NCBI RefSeq assembly: GCF_019880365.1
Contig: NZ_CP082271.1
Span: 2,356,001-2,420,000 of the forward strand
Reading direction: 5' to 3'
DNA from: Pseudomonas sp. DNDY-54
GTDB taxonomy: Bacteria > Pseudomonadota > Gammaproteobacteria > Pseudomonadales > Pseudomonadaceae
Length of the DNA: 64,000 bases
Of the stretch, positions 8,583 to 17,751 are shown in pieces. Position numbers and translations under genes: made by a program. Within the stretch, counting starts at the first letter, position 1. Each line of letters opens with the position of its first letter. The notes beneath the pieces were generated by a model. It was not told the origin of the DNA. It saw only the letters and a list, made by a program, of their open reading frames with translations, and ran no database searches.

Positions 8583-9365
8583 TCAGGGCATGGCTTCGAC
8601 GAACTGCCTGACGGCCGTGAGAACGACCTCCGGCTGCTCGCGATGCGGGACGTGGAAGCAGCCGTCGAGCATCAAGGTCTGTGCCGCTCCGGTCGCAAGC
8701 TCGGCGATTCGACGCGGGTGCACAGCCGAGCCGTATTCGTCCTCGGCACCGTGGAGCGCAAGCAGTGGACAGGCGATGCTGGGCGCGCTGTCCTCTAGCG
8801 TCCACCCGGCATAGGCGTCGGACAACCAGGTATCGAACCATGCTGAAAGCACCCATTCGGCTTTCTCGCCGTGGTATTTGCGCAACCGGTCCAGCTGATC
8901 AGGCGCAGCGAATGCCGCTTGCGCCTGGCGGATACCGTGCAACGTGCGGTCTTCGACAAAGGCCTGCGCCGATTCGGTGATCACGCCAAGGCAATGCCGC
9001 GAATGATGCGCCGCCAGGCTGGCCGCCATTGCGCCGCCTACGCTGTGGCCGAAGGCAATGAAACGCTCGGCGTCCAAGACGCCCCAGACCGGCAGGAAGA
9101 AGCGCTCGGCCTCATCACGGATAAAGCGAGTCGACCAGCCGCCCGGATGCGGCGCCGAACGACCGAAGCCCAAGCGATCATAGGCGATGACGTCGCGTGC
9201 GGTCGCCGCCGCGAGGCGTTCTGGAAAATCACGCCACAACTCGACGCAGCCGAGCGAATCATGCAGCAGGACAATGGGGACCTTGGTTGTGTTGGTGCGC
9301 CAGCGCCGGATAAACACGTCGCCATCTTCGGTTGGAAGATGGCGGTCCTCACGTTCGATGATCAT
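8583..9365 (-). CDS. Alpha/beta hydrolase
   Basis: 260 residues with an alpha/beta-hydrolase fold: oxyanion HDSLG loop at residues 35-39, nucleophile elbow GHSVGG (Ser108), an acidic residue in the LHGAEDEYG loop and a late catalytic His in DGCFHVPHREQP. No signal peptide, so cytoplasmic. It lies 210 bp downstream of an acyl-CoA ligase gene on the same strand, which suggests hydrolysis of an ester or thioester that feeds or drains the ligase; that link is inference. Confidence 0.85.
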   Translation of the reverse strand: MIIEREDRHLPTEDGDVFIRRWRTNTTKVPIVLLHDSLGCVELWRDFPERLAAATARDVIAYDRLGFGRSAPHPGGWSTRFIRDEAERFFLPVWGVLDAERFIAFGHSVGGAMAASLAAHHSRHCLGVITESAQAFVEDRTLHGIRQAQAAFAAPDQLDRLRKYHGEKAEWVLSAWFDTWLSDAYAGWTLEDSAPSIACPLLALHGAEDEYGSAVHPRRIAELATGAAQTLMLDGCFHVPHREQPEVVLTAVRQFVEAMP

Positions 9366-9575
9366 CCTGGAAACCTCTTCGCGCGCACCATCGGCCTAGC
9401 CGCATGTGGTAGCGCGGGCGAGCGTGACGGAGCGGATTGCGTTATGGACATACGCGCCGAGAACGCAGCGCCTGGGAAGACGATGACTGCGGCCCTTGCG
9501 TAACGAGCCAGCCATTCGATAACCACGAGACGCGCGGAACGTGCGCGTCAGGCAGAGCGAAACCTCTGACCGACT

Positions 9576-11207
9576 TCAGCTGGCCAATGACGCCGAATGC
9601 TGTGCAGCTTTTTCCCGATCACGCAGCAGGAATCGTTGGATCTTCCCGCTTGGTGTTTTGGGAAGCTCGTCGACGAACTCGATTTCGCGCGGGTATGCAT
9701 GCGCAGACAAGCGCTGACGTACATGCTGCTGCAGCTGTTCCGCCAGCATCGCGTCGCCGTTATGCCCGGCATGCAGCACAACGTACGCCTTGACCAGCTC
9801 AGTACGCTCGGGATCCGGCTTGCCGATCACCGCCGCTTCGATCACCGCCGGATGTTCGACCAAGGCACTTTCCACATCGAACGGGCCGACACGGTAACCG
9901 GACGTGGTGATGACATCGTCGGCGCGCCCTACAAAACTGATGCTTCCGTCGTCGTTCATCTCGACGGTATCGCCGCTCAGGTAGTAGTGACCGACGAAGG
10001 CCTTGGTTTTCGTACCGGTGTAGCCCGGGAACCAGAGCAGCGGCGATCGGCTGCGGTCCAGTGCAAGCATTCCGGGTGTGCCGGGCTCCAGCTCACGCTG
10101 CTGATCATCCAATACCACGACGCGGTGTCCCGGCATGGCATAGCCCGCGGTTCCGATACGGACGTTGTGGCTCAAGGCGTGATGGTTGCACAGCACCATA
10201 CCGAGTTCGGTCTGGCCATAGTGATCGTGGATGGTGCAACCGAGACCGTCGCGGAACCAGCGGATGACCTCCGGTGTTAATGGCTCGCCCGCGCTGCTCA
10301 CGGCGCGCAAGCGGCCCTTGATTCTGCCTTCCACGTCCTTGCGGGACGCCAGCAGCAAGCGGAACGCGGTCGGTGATCCCGCCATGTTGGTAATACCGTA
10401 TTCGTCGACGACCCGACAGGTGCTCTCGACCGTGAAGCCGCCTTCATAGAACAGCGTGGTGTGCCCCATCGCCAGAGGGCCGGTGACGGCGTAGTACAGC
10501 CCATACGCCCAACCGGGATCCGCAATGTTCCAGAACTTGTCGTCGGGCTGCAGATCCACCGCGTCCCGCATGTACGTGACGAAGGCGACGATGGCTTTGA
10601 GCGGCACATGCAGTTGCTTCGCAGGCCCGGTTGTGCCCGACGTGAACATCGCCATGAAAGGCGACTCGCCGTCCATGAGCACCGACTCGAACTCGGCCGA
10701 TTGGCGATTCACCTGGGTCCAGAAATCATCATCGCCATTGCCCACCACCAGCCGGCGCGGCGCGGCGTCGATGCTGTCCAGCTTTTCACTGTTGGTGGTG
10801 TCGGTAACGACCATCTTCGCGCCGGACTCCTTGATCCGATGCTCCACCGCTTTGGGGCCGAAAGCCGTAAACAGGGGCTGATAGATCGCGCCGATGCGCC
10901 AGGTGCCAAGGATGGTGACGAGCAGTTCGGGCGTGCGCGGCAAAAGACCGGCCACGGTATCGCCCGGTTGAATGCCCTGACTGACCAACAGATTGGCGAA
11001 ACGTGAAGACGCTTCCTTTAATTGAGCAAAGGTCCAGATAGCGCGCTGCCCATCGCGGCCTTCCCAGCGAAGCGCAACCTTGTCCGAATCCGCATGCCGG
11101 TCGCAACATTCAACGCACGCGTTCATGGCAGACAGGTCCCCTGAAAGGATCGCTGATACCGTCTGGTCGTAGTCAAATTCACTGGCCGCAGTGACGTAGT
11201 CGCGCAT
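9576..11207 (-). CDS. AMP-forming acyl-CoA synthetase
   Basis: 543 residues of the adenylate-forming (ANL) superfamily: it activates a carboxylic acid with ATP and loads it onto CoA. The P-loop MFTSGTTGPAKQ, the DHYGQTELG motif, the hinge SGDTVEMNDDGSISFVGRADDVI and the C-terminal PKTPSGKIQRFLLR with its catalytic Lys are all visible. The overall layout resembles the acetyl/medium-chain acyl-CoA synthetase branch. The ATG at 11207 begins MRDYVTAA; the in-frame extension to 11336 lacks family features. Substrate unknown. Next to a RidA-like protein and a hydrolase on the same strand, with gaps of 276 and 210 bp. Confidence 0.9.
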   Translation of the reverse strand: MRDYVTAASEFDYDQTVSAILSGDLSAMNACVECCDRHADSDKVALRWEGRDGQRAIWTFAQLKEASSRFANLLVSQGIQPGDTVAGLLPRTPELLVTILGTWRIGAIYQPLFTAFGPKAVEHRIKESGAKMVVTDTTNSEKLDSIDAAPRRLVVGNGDDDFWTQVNRQSAEFESVLMDGESPFMAMFTSGTTGPAKQLHVPLKAIVAFVTYMRDAVDLQPDDKFWNIADPGWAYGLYYAVTGPLAMGHTTLFYEGGFTVESTCRVVDEYGITNMAGSPTAFRLLLASRKDVEGRIKGRLRAVSSAGEPLTPEVIRWFRDGLGCTIHDHYGQTELGMVLCNHHALSHNVRIGTAGYAMPGHRVVVLDDQQRELEPGTPGMLALDRSRSPLLWFPGYTGTKTKAFVGHYYLSGDTVEMNDDGSISFVGRADDVITTSGYRVGPFDVESALVEHPAVIEAAVIGKPDPERTELVKAYVVLHAGHNGDAMLAEQLQQHVRQRLSAHAYPREIEFVDELPKTPSGKIQRFLLRDREKAAQHSASLAS

Positions 11208-11483
11208 GGCTGGCTCCCGGGTTCTTGTTATTGGGCCCTTGGATATTGGCTCTGCGTACCGCCCGCAACAATGGCAAAAGCCTTCAAGCTGGATGAATGT
11301 TTTGGACAAACTATCCGGGCGTTGCGTTGGCGGCACGCAGCGTTTTTACGTCGAGTGCGTGGCAGACACTGCGAGATGGCTCCCGCTGCACTCGCGCCAA
11401 TCCAACTATAGGTTGCTAGCGGTGCAGCTGCCGGCCTGCTCGTCAGCTTTACTCCCGCAGCCAGCCGTCTCCAACCCGAACAA

Positions 11484-11882
11484 TCAACCTTCCGGTGGGA
11501 GCTTCGCGATCACCTTGATTTCGAACTGGAAGCCATAGAGCCAGGTGACGCCAACAGCAGTCAGTGTCGGGTGCGGCGCGCTCCCCCAGAATTCGGGGAC
11601 GACCTTCCAGATGGTTTCGAACGTTGATTGGGGATCGACAATAAACACGGTCACGTCAATCACGTCATCGAAGGTGCAGCCCGCAGCCTTCAGAATCGCG
11701 TTCAGGTTTTCGAAGGCGAGCCGGACCTGGGCCTCAAGGTTCGGTTCAGGCGAACCGTCCTCGCGGCTGCCCACCTGCCCCGACACGAATAGAAAGCCAT
11801 CGGAGCGGATGGCCGGCGAGTACCGATTACGCTCGTAGAGCGCTTGACGTCCGGGTGGAAAAACAACGTTGCGTTGGGTCAT
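11484..11882 (-). CDS. RidA/YjgF family protein lacking the catalytic arginine
   Basis: A 132-residue single-domain RidA-like protein, with the family FVSGQVG strand, the hydrophobic AFENLNAIL helix, the VIDVTVFIVD strand and the C-terminal EIKVIAKLP. In RidA proper a conserved Arg in the segment before the last strand handles enamine/imine substrates; here the aligned segment reads HPTLTAVGV with no Arg, so deaminase activity is doubtful. It is upstream of the acyl-CoA ligase on the same strand and divergent from a LysR regulator whose candidate operator lies between them. Confidence 0.85.
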   Translation of the reverse strand: MTQRNVVFPPGRQALYERNRYSPAIRSDGFLFVSGQVGSREDGSPEPNLEAQVRLAFENLNAILKAAGCTFDDVIDVTVFIVDPQSTFETIWKVVPEFWGSAPHPTLTAVGVTWLYGFQFEIKVIAKLPPEG

Positions 11883-11982
11883 GGGATACCTCCATCAGCA
11901 GGCCGAAGCTGGCCTGTTACTTACGACGAGATGAATCTAGGCGGCCTGGCCTGCTGGATAAACTGGCGTTTCCACCCATCAC

Positions 11983-12001
11983 TGTTTGTAAAATGCAAAC
12001 A
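11983..12001. promoter_or_regulatory. Candidate LysR operator TGTTTG-N7-CAAACA
   Basis: A 19-bp palindrome (TGTTTGTAAAATGCAAACA) ending 21 bp before the LysR start at 12023 and ~100 bp upstream of the divergent RidA-like gene. Position and symmetry suit autoregulation plus control of the divergent gene. Confidence 0.45.
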
Positions 12002-12022
12002 ATCCCAGGATCCGGAGCAGAG

Positions 12023-12949
12023 ATGGACCGTTTTGATGCAATGAAGGCGTTCGCTCGCGTGGTGGAAACCGGCAGCTTCACCAAGGCCGCCGACACCCTG
12101 CACGTCAGCAAGACCAGCGTGACGCAACTGGTCCAGCAGCTGGAGGCCCGGCTGCGTGTTCGGCTGCTCAATCGAACCACGCGCAAGGTCAACGTCACCG
12201 CTGATGGCGCTGCCTATTACGAACGCGTCATCCGTCTACTGGCAGACCTGGACGACGCCGAGACCAGCCTGTCCAGTGCGTCGGCACTGCCAAGAGGCCG
12301 GTTACGGGTCGATGTGCCCAGCCCGTTTGCACGGTTGATCCTCATGCCAGCGTTGCCGGCCTTTCATGCGCGCTACCCGGACATCCAGCTGGATATGGGC
12401 GTCAGTGATCGCACGGTCGACCTGATCGGCGAGAACGTGGATTGCGTCGTGCGCGGCGGCGAGCTGACCGATCAGTCGTTGATGGCCCGGCATGTAGGCG
12501 ATCTGCAGCTCGGCGTCTACGCCGCGCCGAGTTATCTGGAGCGCGCCGGAACGCCTTCTCACCCGCGCGACCTCCAGGACACGCATCACCGCATCGTCGG
12601 TTTTCTCTGGGCGCGAACCGGCAAGGTGTTCCCCTATGCCATGCACTGCGACGGCGAGCGCATCAACGTGCTCGGCCGGTACGTGCTCTCGGTCGACGAC
12701 GGCAACGCCTACCTCGCGGCCGGCCTGGCCGGTATGGGCGTGCTCTGGTTGCCGAACTACATGGCAAAGGATCACGCAGCACGCGGCGAATTGATTCCCC
12801 TGTTCGAAAACTGGCAGCTCGATCCGATGCCGATGTACATCGCATTCCCACCGAATCGACACGTGAGTACCAAACTGCGCGTGTTCATTGAATGGATCGC
12901 CGAGCTGATGGCGGATCAGGCGCCTGTCCTCGGGCGACGCGGCACATAA
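12023..12949 (+). CDS. LysR family transcriptional regulator
   Basis: 308 residues: an N-terminal winged helix-turn-helix (MDRFDAMKAFARVVETGSFTKAADTL..., residues 1-60) and a C-terminal two-lobed effector-binding domain, of the CrgA/DsdC-like subgroup with the LNRTTRKVNVT wing. The start at 12023 gives the standard LysR N-terminus; the longer frame from 11855 would run through the RidA promoter. Divergent from the RidA-like / acyl-CoA ligase / hydrolase genes, which are its likely targets. Confidence 0.9.
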   Translation: MDRFDAMKAFARVVETGSFTKAADTLHVSKTSVTQLVQQLEARLRVRLLNRTTRKVNVTADGAAYYERVIRLLADLDDAETSLSSASALPRGRLRVDVPSPFARLILMPALPAFHARYPDIQLDMGVSDRTVDLIGENVDCVVRGGELTDQSLMARHVGDLQLGVYAAPSYLERAGTPSHPRDLQDTHHRIVGFLWARTGKVFPYAMHCDGERINVLGRYVLSVDDGNAYLAAGLAGMGVLWLPNYMAKDHAARGELIPLFENWQLDPMPMYIAFPPNRHVSTKLRVFIEWIAELMADQAPVLGRRGT

Positions 12950-13000
12950 CCGGTTACCGGGGCAAGATGTCAGCGGACGCAGCCGCGAAACACAGGCCAG

Positions 13001-13600
13001 TCACGGGAGCAGCGTCGCTAGCGTCGAGAGCACCAACAGCACCGCCAGGATCCGGTTGAACAGCACCCGCCTGGCCTTCGAGCCCAGCAGCGCCGCGGCG
13101 CCTCGCCCGAGCAGCGCCCAAGCCGCCAGACACGGCAGGGAAATACAGAAGAACACCACTGATAGCTGCATCACATCATGCCAGCGCTCGACGCCGGGAC
13201 GCGCAAATACACTGATGACCGCAATCGCCATCATCCAGGCCTTCGGATTGACCAGTTGCAGGCCCGCCGTCGCGAGAAAACCGATGCGGGGCCCCGTCGG
13301 CTGCCCGTCCACTCGCTCGGGCTCCGGGCTGGAATAGATTTGCCAGGCGAGATAGCTCAACCACAGGATGCCAAGCCCTTTCATCACGGTTTGCAGCACG
13401 GTATGCGTCGCTACCGCGTCGCCAATACCCAAGCCGACCGTCAATACCACGAGCGCAGCGCCTGCGCAGCCTCCCAGTACGATCGGCATGGCACCGACAA
13501 AGCCGAAGCGGACGCTGTGGCTGAGCACCAGCACGTTGGTTGGCCCCGGTGTAATCGATGCGACAAAGGCGAACAGCGCAAAAGGCAGGAGTTCGATCAT
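13001..13600 (-). CDS. LysE family amino-acid exporter
   Basis: About 199 residues with six hydrophobic segments and the family signature ITPGPTNVLVLSHSVRFG near the N-terminus, followed by the cytoplasmic loop and a LVNPKAWMMA motif. LysE/RhtB proteins export amino acids or related metabolites across the inner membrane. The ATG at 13600 has GGGGTGG upstream. An AraC regulator gene ends 106 bp before it on the same strand, a common pairing for this exporter family. Confidence 0.9.
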   Translation of the reverse strand: MIELLPFALFAFVASITPGPTNVLVLSHSVRFGFVGAMPIVLGGCAGAALVVLTVGLGIGDAVATHTVLQTVMKGLGILWLSYLAWQIYSSPEPERVDGQPTGPRIGFLATAGLQLVNPKAWMMAIAVISVFARPGVERWHDVMQLSVVFFCISLPCLAAWALLGRGAAALLGSKARRVLFNRILAVLLVLSTLATLLP

Positions 13601-13706
13601 TGCTGACGCCACCCCAACGTCTGATCACGCAGGGCAAATCGAAAGTCATCGTTCATCGTCATTCGGCTCCTGAATCGCTACAGGTGCCAGTCTGGGTGCA
13701 GACAGA

Positions 13707-14552
13707 TCAGCCGTCTGGAAGATTCGAGCAGCGCGTGCGGTAGTGCGCCGGTGTCAGGCCATACGCGCGGCGAAACCAACGCCCAAGGTGACTCTGATCG
13801 GCGAATCCGAGCATCGAGGCCACCTCGGCGGGTGCGTGCCCTTGCGCCAGCAAGTGTCTGCCCCTGGCGAGGCGTAACTGGATGAGGTACGCATGCGGCG
13901 CCAGCCCGTACGCCGCCTTGAACGCTCGGGACAAGCGAAAGCGACTGGCGCCCGTAATCGCGGCAAGCGCTTCCAGGCCGATATCCTCGTCGAAATGCGC
14001 ATGCAGATACTCACGCGCTCGAATGGCGACGCGAGGCAGCCATGGATCGTCCTGCCGGGCCTGGCGCCAACGCAGATGCTGGCTCAGGTTAAGCAGTAGC
14101 GTATCCAATGCGGTCTCGCGAACGATGCGCAAGTCGTGCTGTTCCAGTGCGTGGAAAGCACCGGCAATAGCCGCGAGTAACGCCGGCCGCTCGGTGAGTG
14201 TGAGGGCGAACCCGGGTTCGCCATGGACCAGCGGCGCGTCATCCAGCGTGCGCAACTGCCGCTCCAGCCAGGCCGGCCGCAGATACAGCATCGAGTAGGT
14301 GAACCCACCCGCGGCGGGTGCATCGCCGTCATGAATTTCACCCGGTTCGAGGAGAAAAATCTGACCCGGGGTGCTCTGGTGCACCGCTCCCCTGCAACTG
14401 AACTGCTGGACGCCCTGCTCGGTAAAACCGATCAGGTAGCTGTCATGCCAATGAGGGTCGTACGCATGCCCCTCGAAGTGCGCACGAATGGTCTCGATGC
14501 CGGTATCGGCATCTTGGCGAAGGGATATCCAGCTGCGATCGTCAGTGTGCAT
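13707..14552 (-). CDS. AraC family regulator with cupin sensor domain
   Basis: 281 residues. The N-terminal half is a cupin (WHDSYLIGFTEQGVQQFSCRG..., with LEPGEIHDGD), the C-terminal ~100 residues carry the two AraC helix-turn-helix units (ALAAITGASRFRLSRAFK and EVASMLGFADQSHLGRWFRRAYGLTP). Directly upstream of the LysE exporter on the same strand, so it most likely switches on export of an amino acid it senses. The same domain plan appears in the AraC gene at 44074-44874, which sits ahead of an AzlCD exporter. Confidence 0.9.
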   Translation of the reverse strand: MHTDDRSWISLRQDADTGIETIRAHFEGHAYDPHWHDSYLIGFTEQGVQQFSCRGAVHQSTPGQIFLLEPGEIHDGDAPAAGGFTYSMLYLRPAWLERQLRTLDDAPLVHGEPGFALTLTERPALLAAIAGAFHALEQHDLRIVRETALDTLLLNLSQHLRWRQARQDDPWLPRVAIRAREYLHAHFDEDIGLEALAAITGASRFRLSRAFKAAYGLAPHAYLIQLRLARGRHLLAQGHAPAEVASMLGFADQSHLGRWFRRAYGLTPAHYRTRCSNLPDG

Positions 14553-14637
14553 CCGGCGCTCGGGAATCGTTGTTAGCGTGCGATCGCTGATCCTAGTACG
14601 GAGCTAACCCTGAAAGCTGGAACATTCGTGCAGGCGC

Positions 14638-15525
14638 TCACACAGCCTTATTGCCTTCGCCGCCCACCTCGCTGTGCAGGCAGCGCCGGAACAACTGATG
14701 CAACGGCTGCTGCTGCACGCTGTGGCGACTGATCAGAACGAGCTCTCGATAGAACGTGGCGTCCCCGAGCGACAGAATACGGACCGTCGGCTCGCGCTCC
14801 AGCCACAGCCCGGCTTTGGGTACCAATGCCACGCCCAGTCCGCCTTCGACCATTTTGACGATGGCGTCGAGTTCGTCGAGTTCGAGTCCGGATTGCACGT
14901 CCAGGCGGTGTTTACGAAGAAAGTGACTGACCTGGCGTCCGCCGAACGAACTCCGGTCGTAACGCACGAGGGGATGATGCGTGAGCAACAGGAAGGGGTC
15001 GTCACCTTTAACATCCAGGGGTGCGATCAAAACGAACGGCTCCCGCTGAATCAGCTCGGCATGCAATTCCTTTGGCAGCGCGAAGGGCGGGCGGATCATG
15101 ACCGCCACGTCGATATCGCCAGCATCGACCTGCGACAACAGGTTAAGCGAAACGCCGGGGACGAGCTTTGGCGCAACGCCCGGCGCGTCATGCCGCAAGC
15201 GCAGCAGAACCGGCGGCAGCAAACCGGTCTGCACCGTCGCGATCGCACCAATGCGCAGCTCGCCACGGAATTCGGCTAGCGATTCTGGCTGGGCCATCAA
15301 TGCGAAGGTTTCAAGAATCTGCTCAGCCAAGGGTAAGGCGCGCAACCCGGCGGCGTTGAGGTGCGCCGAGCGTCCTGTTCGATCGAACAAACGCAGGCCT
15401 AGCGCTTCTTCGAGATTCTTGATCTGCGCACTTACGGCCGATTGCGTCAGCCCGATCTGGTTACCAGCCGCGGCGAAACTGCCGCAGCGGGCAATGGTTA
15501 GAAAGGTCCTTATCTCGCGAATCAT
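14638..15525 (-). CDS. LysR family transcriptional regulator
   Basis: 295 residues beginning MIREIRTFLTIARCGSFAAAGNQIGLTQSAVSAQI, the classic LysR winged helix-turn-helix, followed by a substrate-binding domain. The ATG at 15525 is chosen for this canonical start; a GTG two codons upstream is possible. It is divergent from the VOC-family enzyme at 15642, which is the likely target, with 116 bp between the two starts. Confidence 0.9.
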   Translation of the reverse strand: MIREIRTFLTIARCGSFAAAGNQIGLTQSAVSAQIKNLEEALGLRLFDRTGRSAHLNAAGLRALPLAEQILETFALMAQPESLAEFRGELRIGAIATVQTGLLPPVLLRLRHDAPGVAPKLVPGVSLNLLSQVDAGDIDVAVMIRPPFALPKELHAELIQREPFVLIAPLDVKGDDPFLLLTHHPLVRYDRSSFGGRQVSHFLRKHRLDVQSGLELDELDAIVKMVEGGLGVALVPKAGLWLEREPTVRILSLGDATFYRELVLISRHSVQQQPLHQLFRRCLHSEVGGEGNKAV

Positions 15526-15641
15526 AGGCACCGGATTGATCGAAATTTTTGAGGCTCGAATCAAAACATATCCATTGTCGGAGGGTGCGGCAAATCGACC
15601 AGAATAAGCGTCACTGTCCCACTGAAAAGAAGGTAGCCCAG

Positions 15642-16067
15642 ATGAGCCTCTCCCCTTTCCACCTTGCGATCCCCGTTTACGACTTGCCCGCCGCCCGCCA
15701 TTTCTACGGAGAAGTGTTCGGCCTTGCGGAAGGACGTTCGTCCGAGCATTGGGTCGACTTCGACTTCTACGGCCATCAGTTGGTGATCCACGAGCATCCG
15801 AAGACCCAGTCGCAAGATGCGGCACACACCAACGCGGTAGACGGCCACGACGTCCCGGTGCCGCACTTCGGCATCGTCCTGAGCTGGCCGGAGTGGGAAG
15901 CCTTGGCTGAGCGCCTGCGTTCACTGGGTACTCAGTTCGTCATCGAGCCCTATGTGCGCTTCAAGGGCCAGGTGGGCGAACAGGCCACGATGTTCCTCTT
16001 CGATCCCTGCGGTAATGCGCTGGAATTCAAGGCGTTCAAAGACATGAGCCAGCTGTTTGCAAAATAA
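15642..16067 (+). CDS. VOC-family dioxygenase/glyoxalase-like protein
   Basis: 141 residues with one vicinal-oxygen-chelate domain: FHLAIPVYDLPAARHFYGEVFG at the start (His metal ligand), HFGIVLSWPEWEALAERL in the middle and FLFDPCGNALEFKAFKD at the end with the second His/Glu ligand strand. Such proteins are small metal enzymes (glyoxalase, extradiol cleavage, drug resistance); the exact reaction cannot be assigned. ATG at 15642 follows AGAAGG. Divergent from a LysR regulator. Confidence 0.85.
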   Translation: MSLSPFHLAIPVYDLPAARHFYGEVFGLAEGRSSEHWVDFDFYGHQLVIHEHPKTQSQDAAHTNAVDGHDVPVPHFGIVLSWPEWEALAERLRSLGTQFVIEPYVRFKGQVGEQATMFLFDPCGNALEFKAFKDMSQLFAK

Positions 16068-16226
16068 CCGCGGCCATTAACTCGCCAATATCAGAGCATC
16101 GGTGTTGTAAACAACGCCGCAACCAGCCGGGACGAACCCAAAATAGTTGCTCGTGCAGACGCACAGCCAGAGCTGAACCGGCGCGATCAGACGGTTCCGG
16201 CGACGCCCCGGCGCACGACGTATGCG

Positions 16227-16553
16227 TTACTTTCTCAGCGCGTAAACATAAGCCTCGACGGTTTGTCCGGTGCCGAGCCGCACGGCGGCGGGCGTTCGTA
16301 TATAGGCATCGCCTTCGAACGCGTCGAGCGCTGCCCACTGTGCCGGAAGCTGATGGGAACTGAACACGAAGCCTTCGATCCGCTCGCCTTGCTCATTCAG
16401 GTCGAGCCCGGGGAAACCCATTGCCGCGCCCCACCCTTCCTCACGTAACGTGCCCGTCACACTCGCCGCTTCCCATGAGCCAGCTACGCCGGCCAGGATG
16501 TGTTCATTGGGGCGACCAGGCGCCAGCGAACCGTAAACGAAAAGCCGCTCCAT
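16227..16553 (-). CDS. Gamma-glutamylcyclotransferase (AIG2-like) family protein
   Basis: 108 residues starting MERLFVYGSLAPGRPNEHIL, the YGSL substrate loop of the gamma-glutamylcyclotransferase fold, with the catalytic Glu in ALDAFEGDAYIRTPA and the usual GxxVEAYVYAL final strand. Family members cleave gamma-glutamyl amino acids or amines to 5-oxoproline. Stands alone; no operon partner. Confidence 0.87.
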   Translation of the reverse strand: MERLFVYGSLAPGRPNEHILAGVAGSWEAASVTGTLREEGWGAAMGFPGLDLNEQGERIEGFVFSSHQLPAQWAALDAFEGDAYIRTPAAVRLGTGQTVEAYVYALRK

Positions 16554-16718
16554 CTAGTTTCCTCATTGATCCCGCGCGAGCACTTACGGCCGCAAGCAGA
16601 GCCTGTTTGTACCCTGGTTCGGCATTCCGGTGGCAACCGTGACTGCTACCACCAAATTTTCGCGCCTGGGGCGGGCTAAGGTGTTATCTCTGCGTGTCGT
16701 TCGATGGCCGGAGTTCAG

Positions 16719-17543
16719 CTAGGCGCTCGCTGCGGCCTGCCATTCCCGTGGACTGGCGCCGGTCTTGCGACGAAACGCGCGGGCCAGCGCTGACGGGCTC
16801 TCGTAGCCGACTTCGTCGGCAATCAGCGCAATCGGTCGGCCCTCGCGCAAGCGCTTCTGCGCCAGGCTGATGCGCCAACTGGTGAGGTAATCCGCAGGCG
16901 TTTGCCCTACCACCTCGCGGAAGCTGGCGGCAAAGCTGGCACGGGACATGTTCGACTCAGCAGCAAGTTCGGCTACCGACCATGCACGCTCCGGCTCGGC
17001 ATGCATGAGCGTGATCGCTCGTGCCAGGCGCAAGTCCGCAAGGCCGGCCATCATCCCGGACGTCATCGTCTGGCTGGACATGAGATGACGCAACATCTGC
17101 ACGATCAGCAGCTCGAACAGGCGGCCCATCACCGCTTCGCGTCCGCAGTAACTGGCGAATGCCTCCTCGAACAGCCAGACCAATGCGCCGTCCAGAATCG
17201 GCGCTTGTGCGACCGGTAGCAGCAACACATCGGGTAGCGCCGCAGCAAGCGGATTGTTCGCGCCGCCATCGAAACGCAACGTGGCGCAAACCAGCCGCGC
17301 GCCCTCTGACTCCTTCGCAATCATGCGGTGACGATACGGACGAGGAAAAACCATCACGGTCGGCTCGGTCAGATGCACGTCGGAATTATCAGCCAGGCGC
17401 AACGTCATGGTGCCTTCTTGCAGGACATGGATGTAGCCCACCCTGTCAGCCGTTTCGAAGGCGGCCACGCCGCAGAGATCTCCGCTGTGATAGAGCCCCG
17501 CATGCATGCCGAAGTGGGTCAGCAGGCTTGATAAACGATCCAT
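16719..17543 (-). CDS. AraC family regulator (cupin type)
   Basis: 274 residues. The N-terminal cupin (residues ~1-120, with HSGDLCGVAAF and VMVFPRPYRHRMIA) is of the kind found in AraC regulators of oxidoreductase/stress genes; the C-terminal AraC domain shows SRASFAASFREVVGQTPADYLTSWR and DEVGYESPSALARAFRRKTGASPREW. Divergent from the exported alpha/beta hydrolase at 17752, with 208 bp between starts, so a regulatory link is likely. Confidence 0.9.
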   Translation of the reverse strand: MDRLSSLLTHFGMHAGLYHSGDLCGVAAFETADRVGYIHVLQEGTMTLRLADNSDVHLTEPTVMVFPRPYRHRMIAKESEGARLVCATLRFDGGANNPLAAALPDVLLLPVAQAPILDGALVWLFEEAFASYCGREAVMGRLFELLIVQMLRHLMSSQTMTSGMMAGLADLRLARAITLMHAEPERAWSVAELAAESNMSRASFAASFREVVGQTPADYLTSWRISLAQKRLREGRPIALIADEVGYESPSALARAFRRKTGASPREWQAAASA

Positions 17544-17751
17544 GGGTGTCAGCCTCGATTAGACGATCAGTTGCTTATTACAGACGATTCGATCCCTACG
17601 CGACGTCCCGCCTGCCCATTATGTGCCTGCACCTGACGCATGGCGCTCTCGAAGTTCTGAGCCGCTTCAAATGCTGGTGCCCCGGTCCGCTGAGCAAAGC
17701 CAGCGACTGATACCCGAACCGAGCAACCTCATCGAAAGGTAGAACAACGTC

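Noticed and set aside
9597..10280. 227-residue plus-strand frame opposite the acyl-CoA ligase
   Set aside because: Antisense shadow; the minus-strand ligase shows all its motifs throughout.
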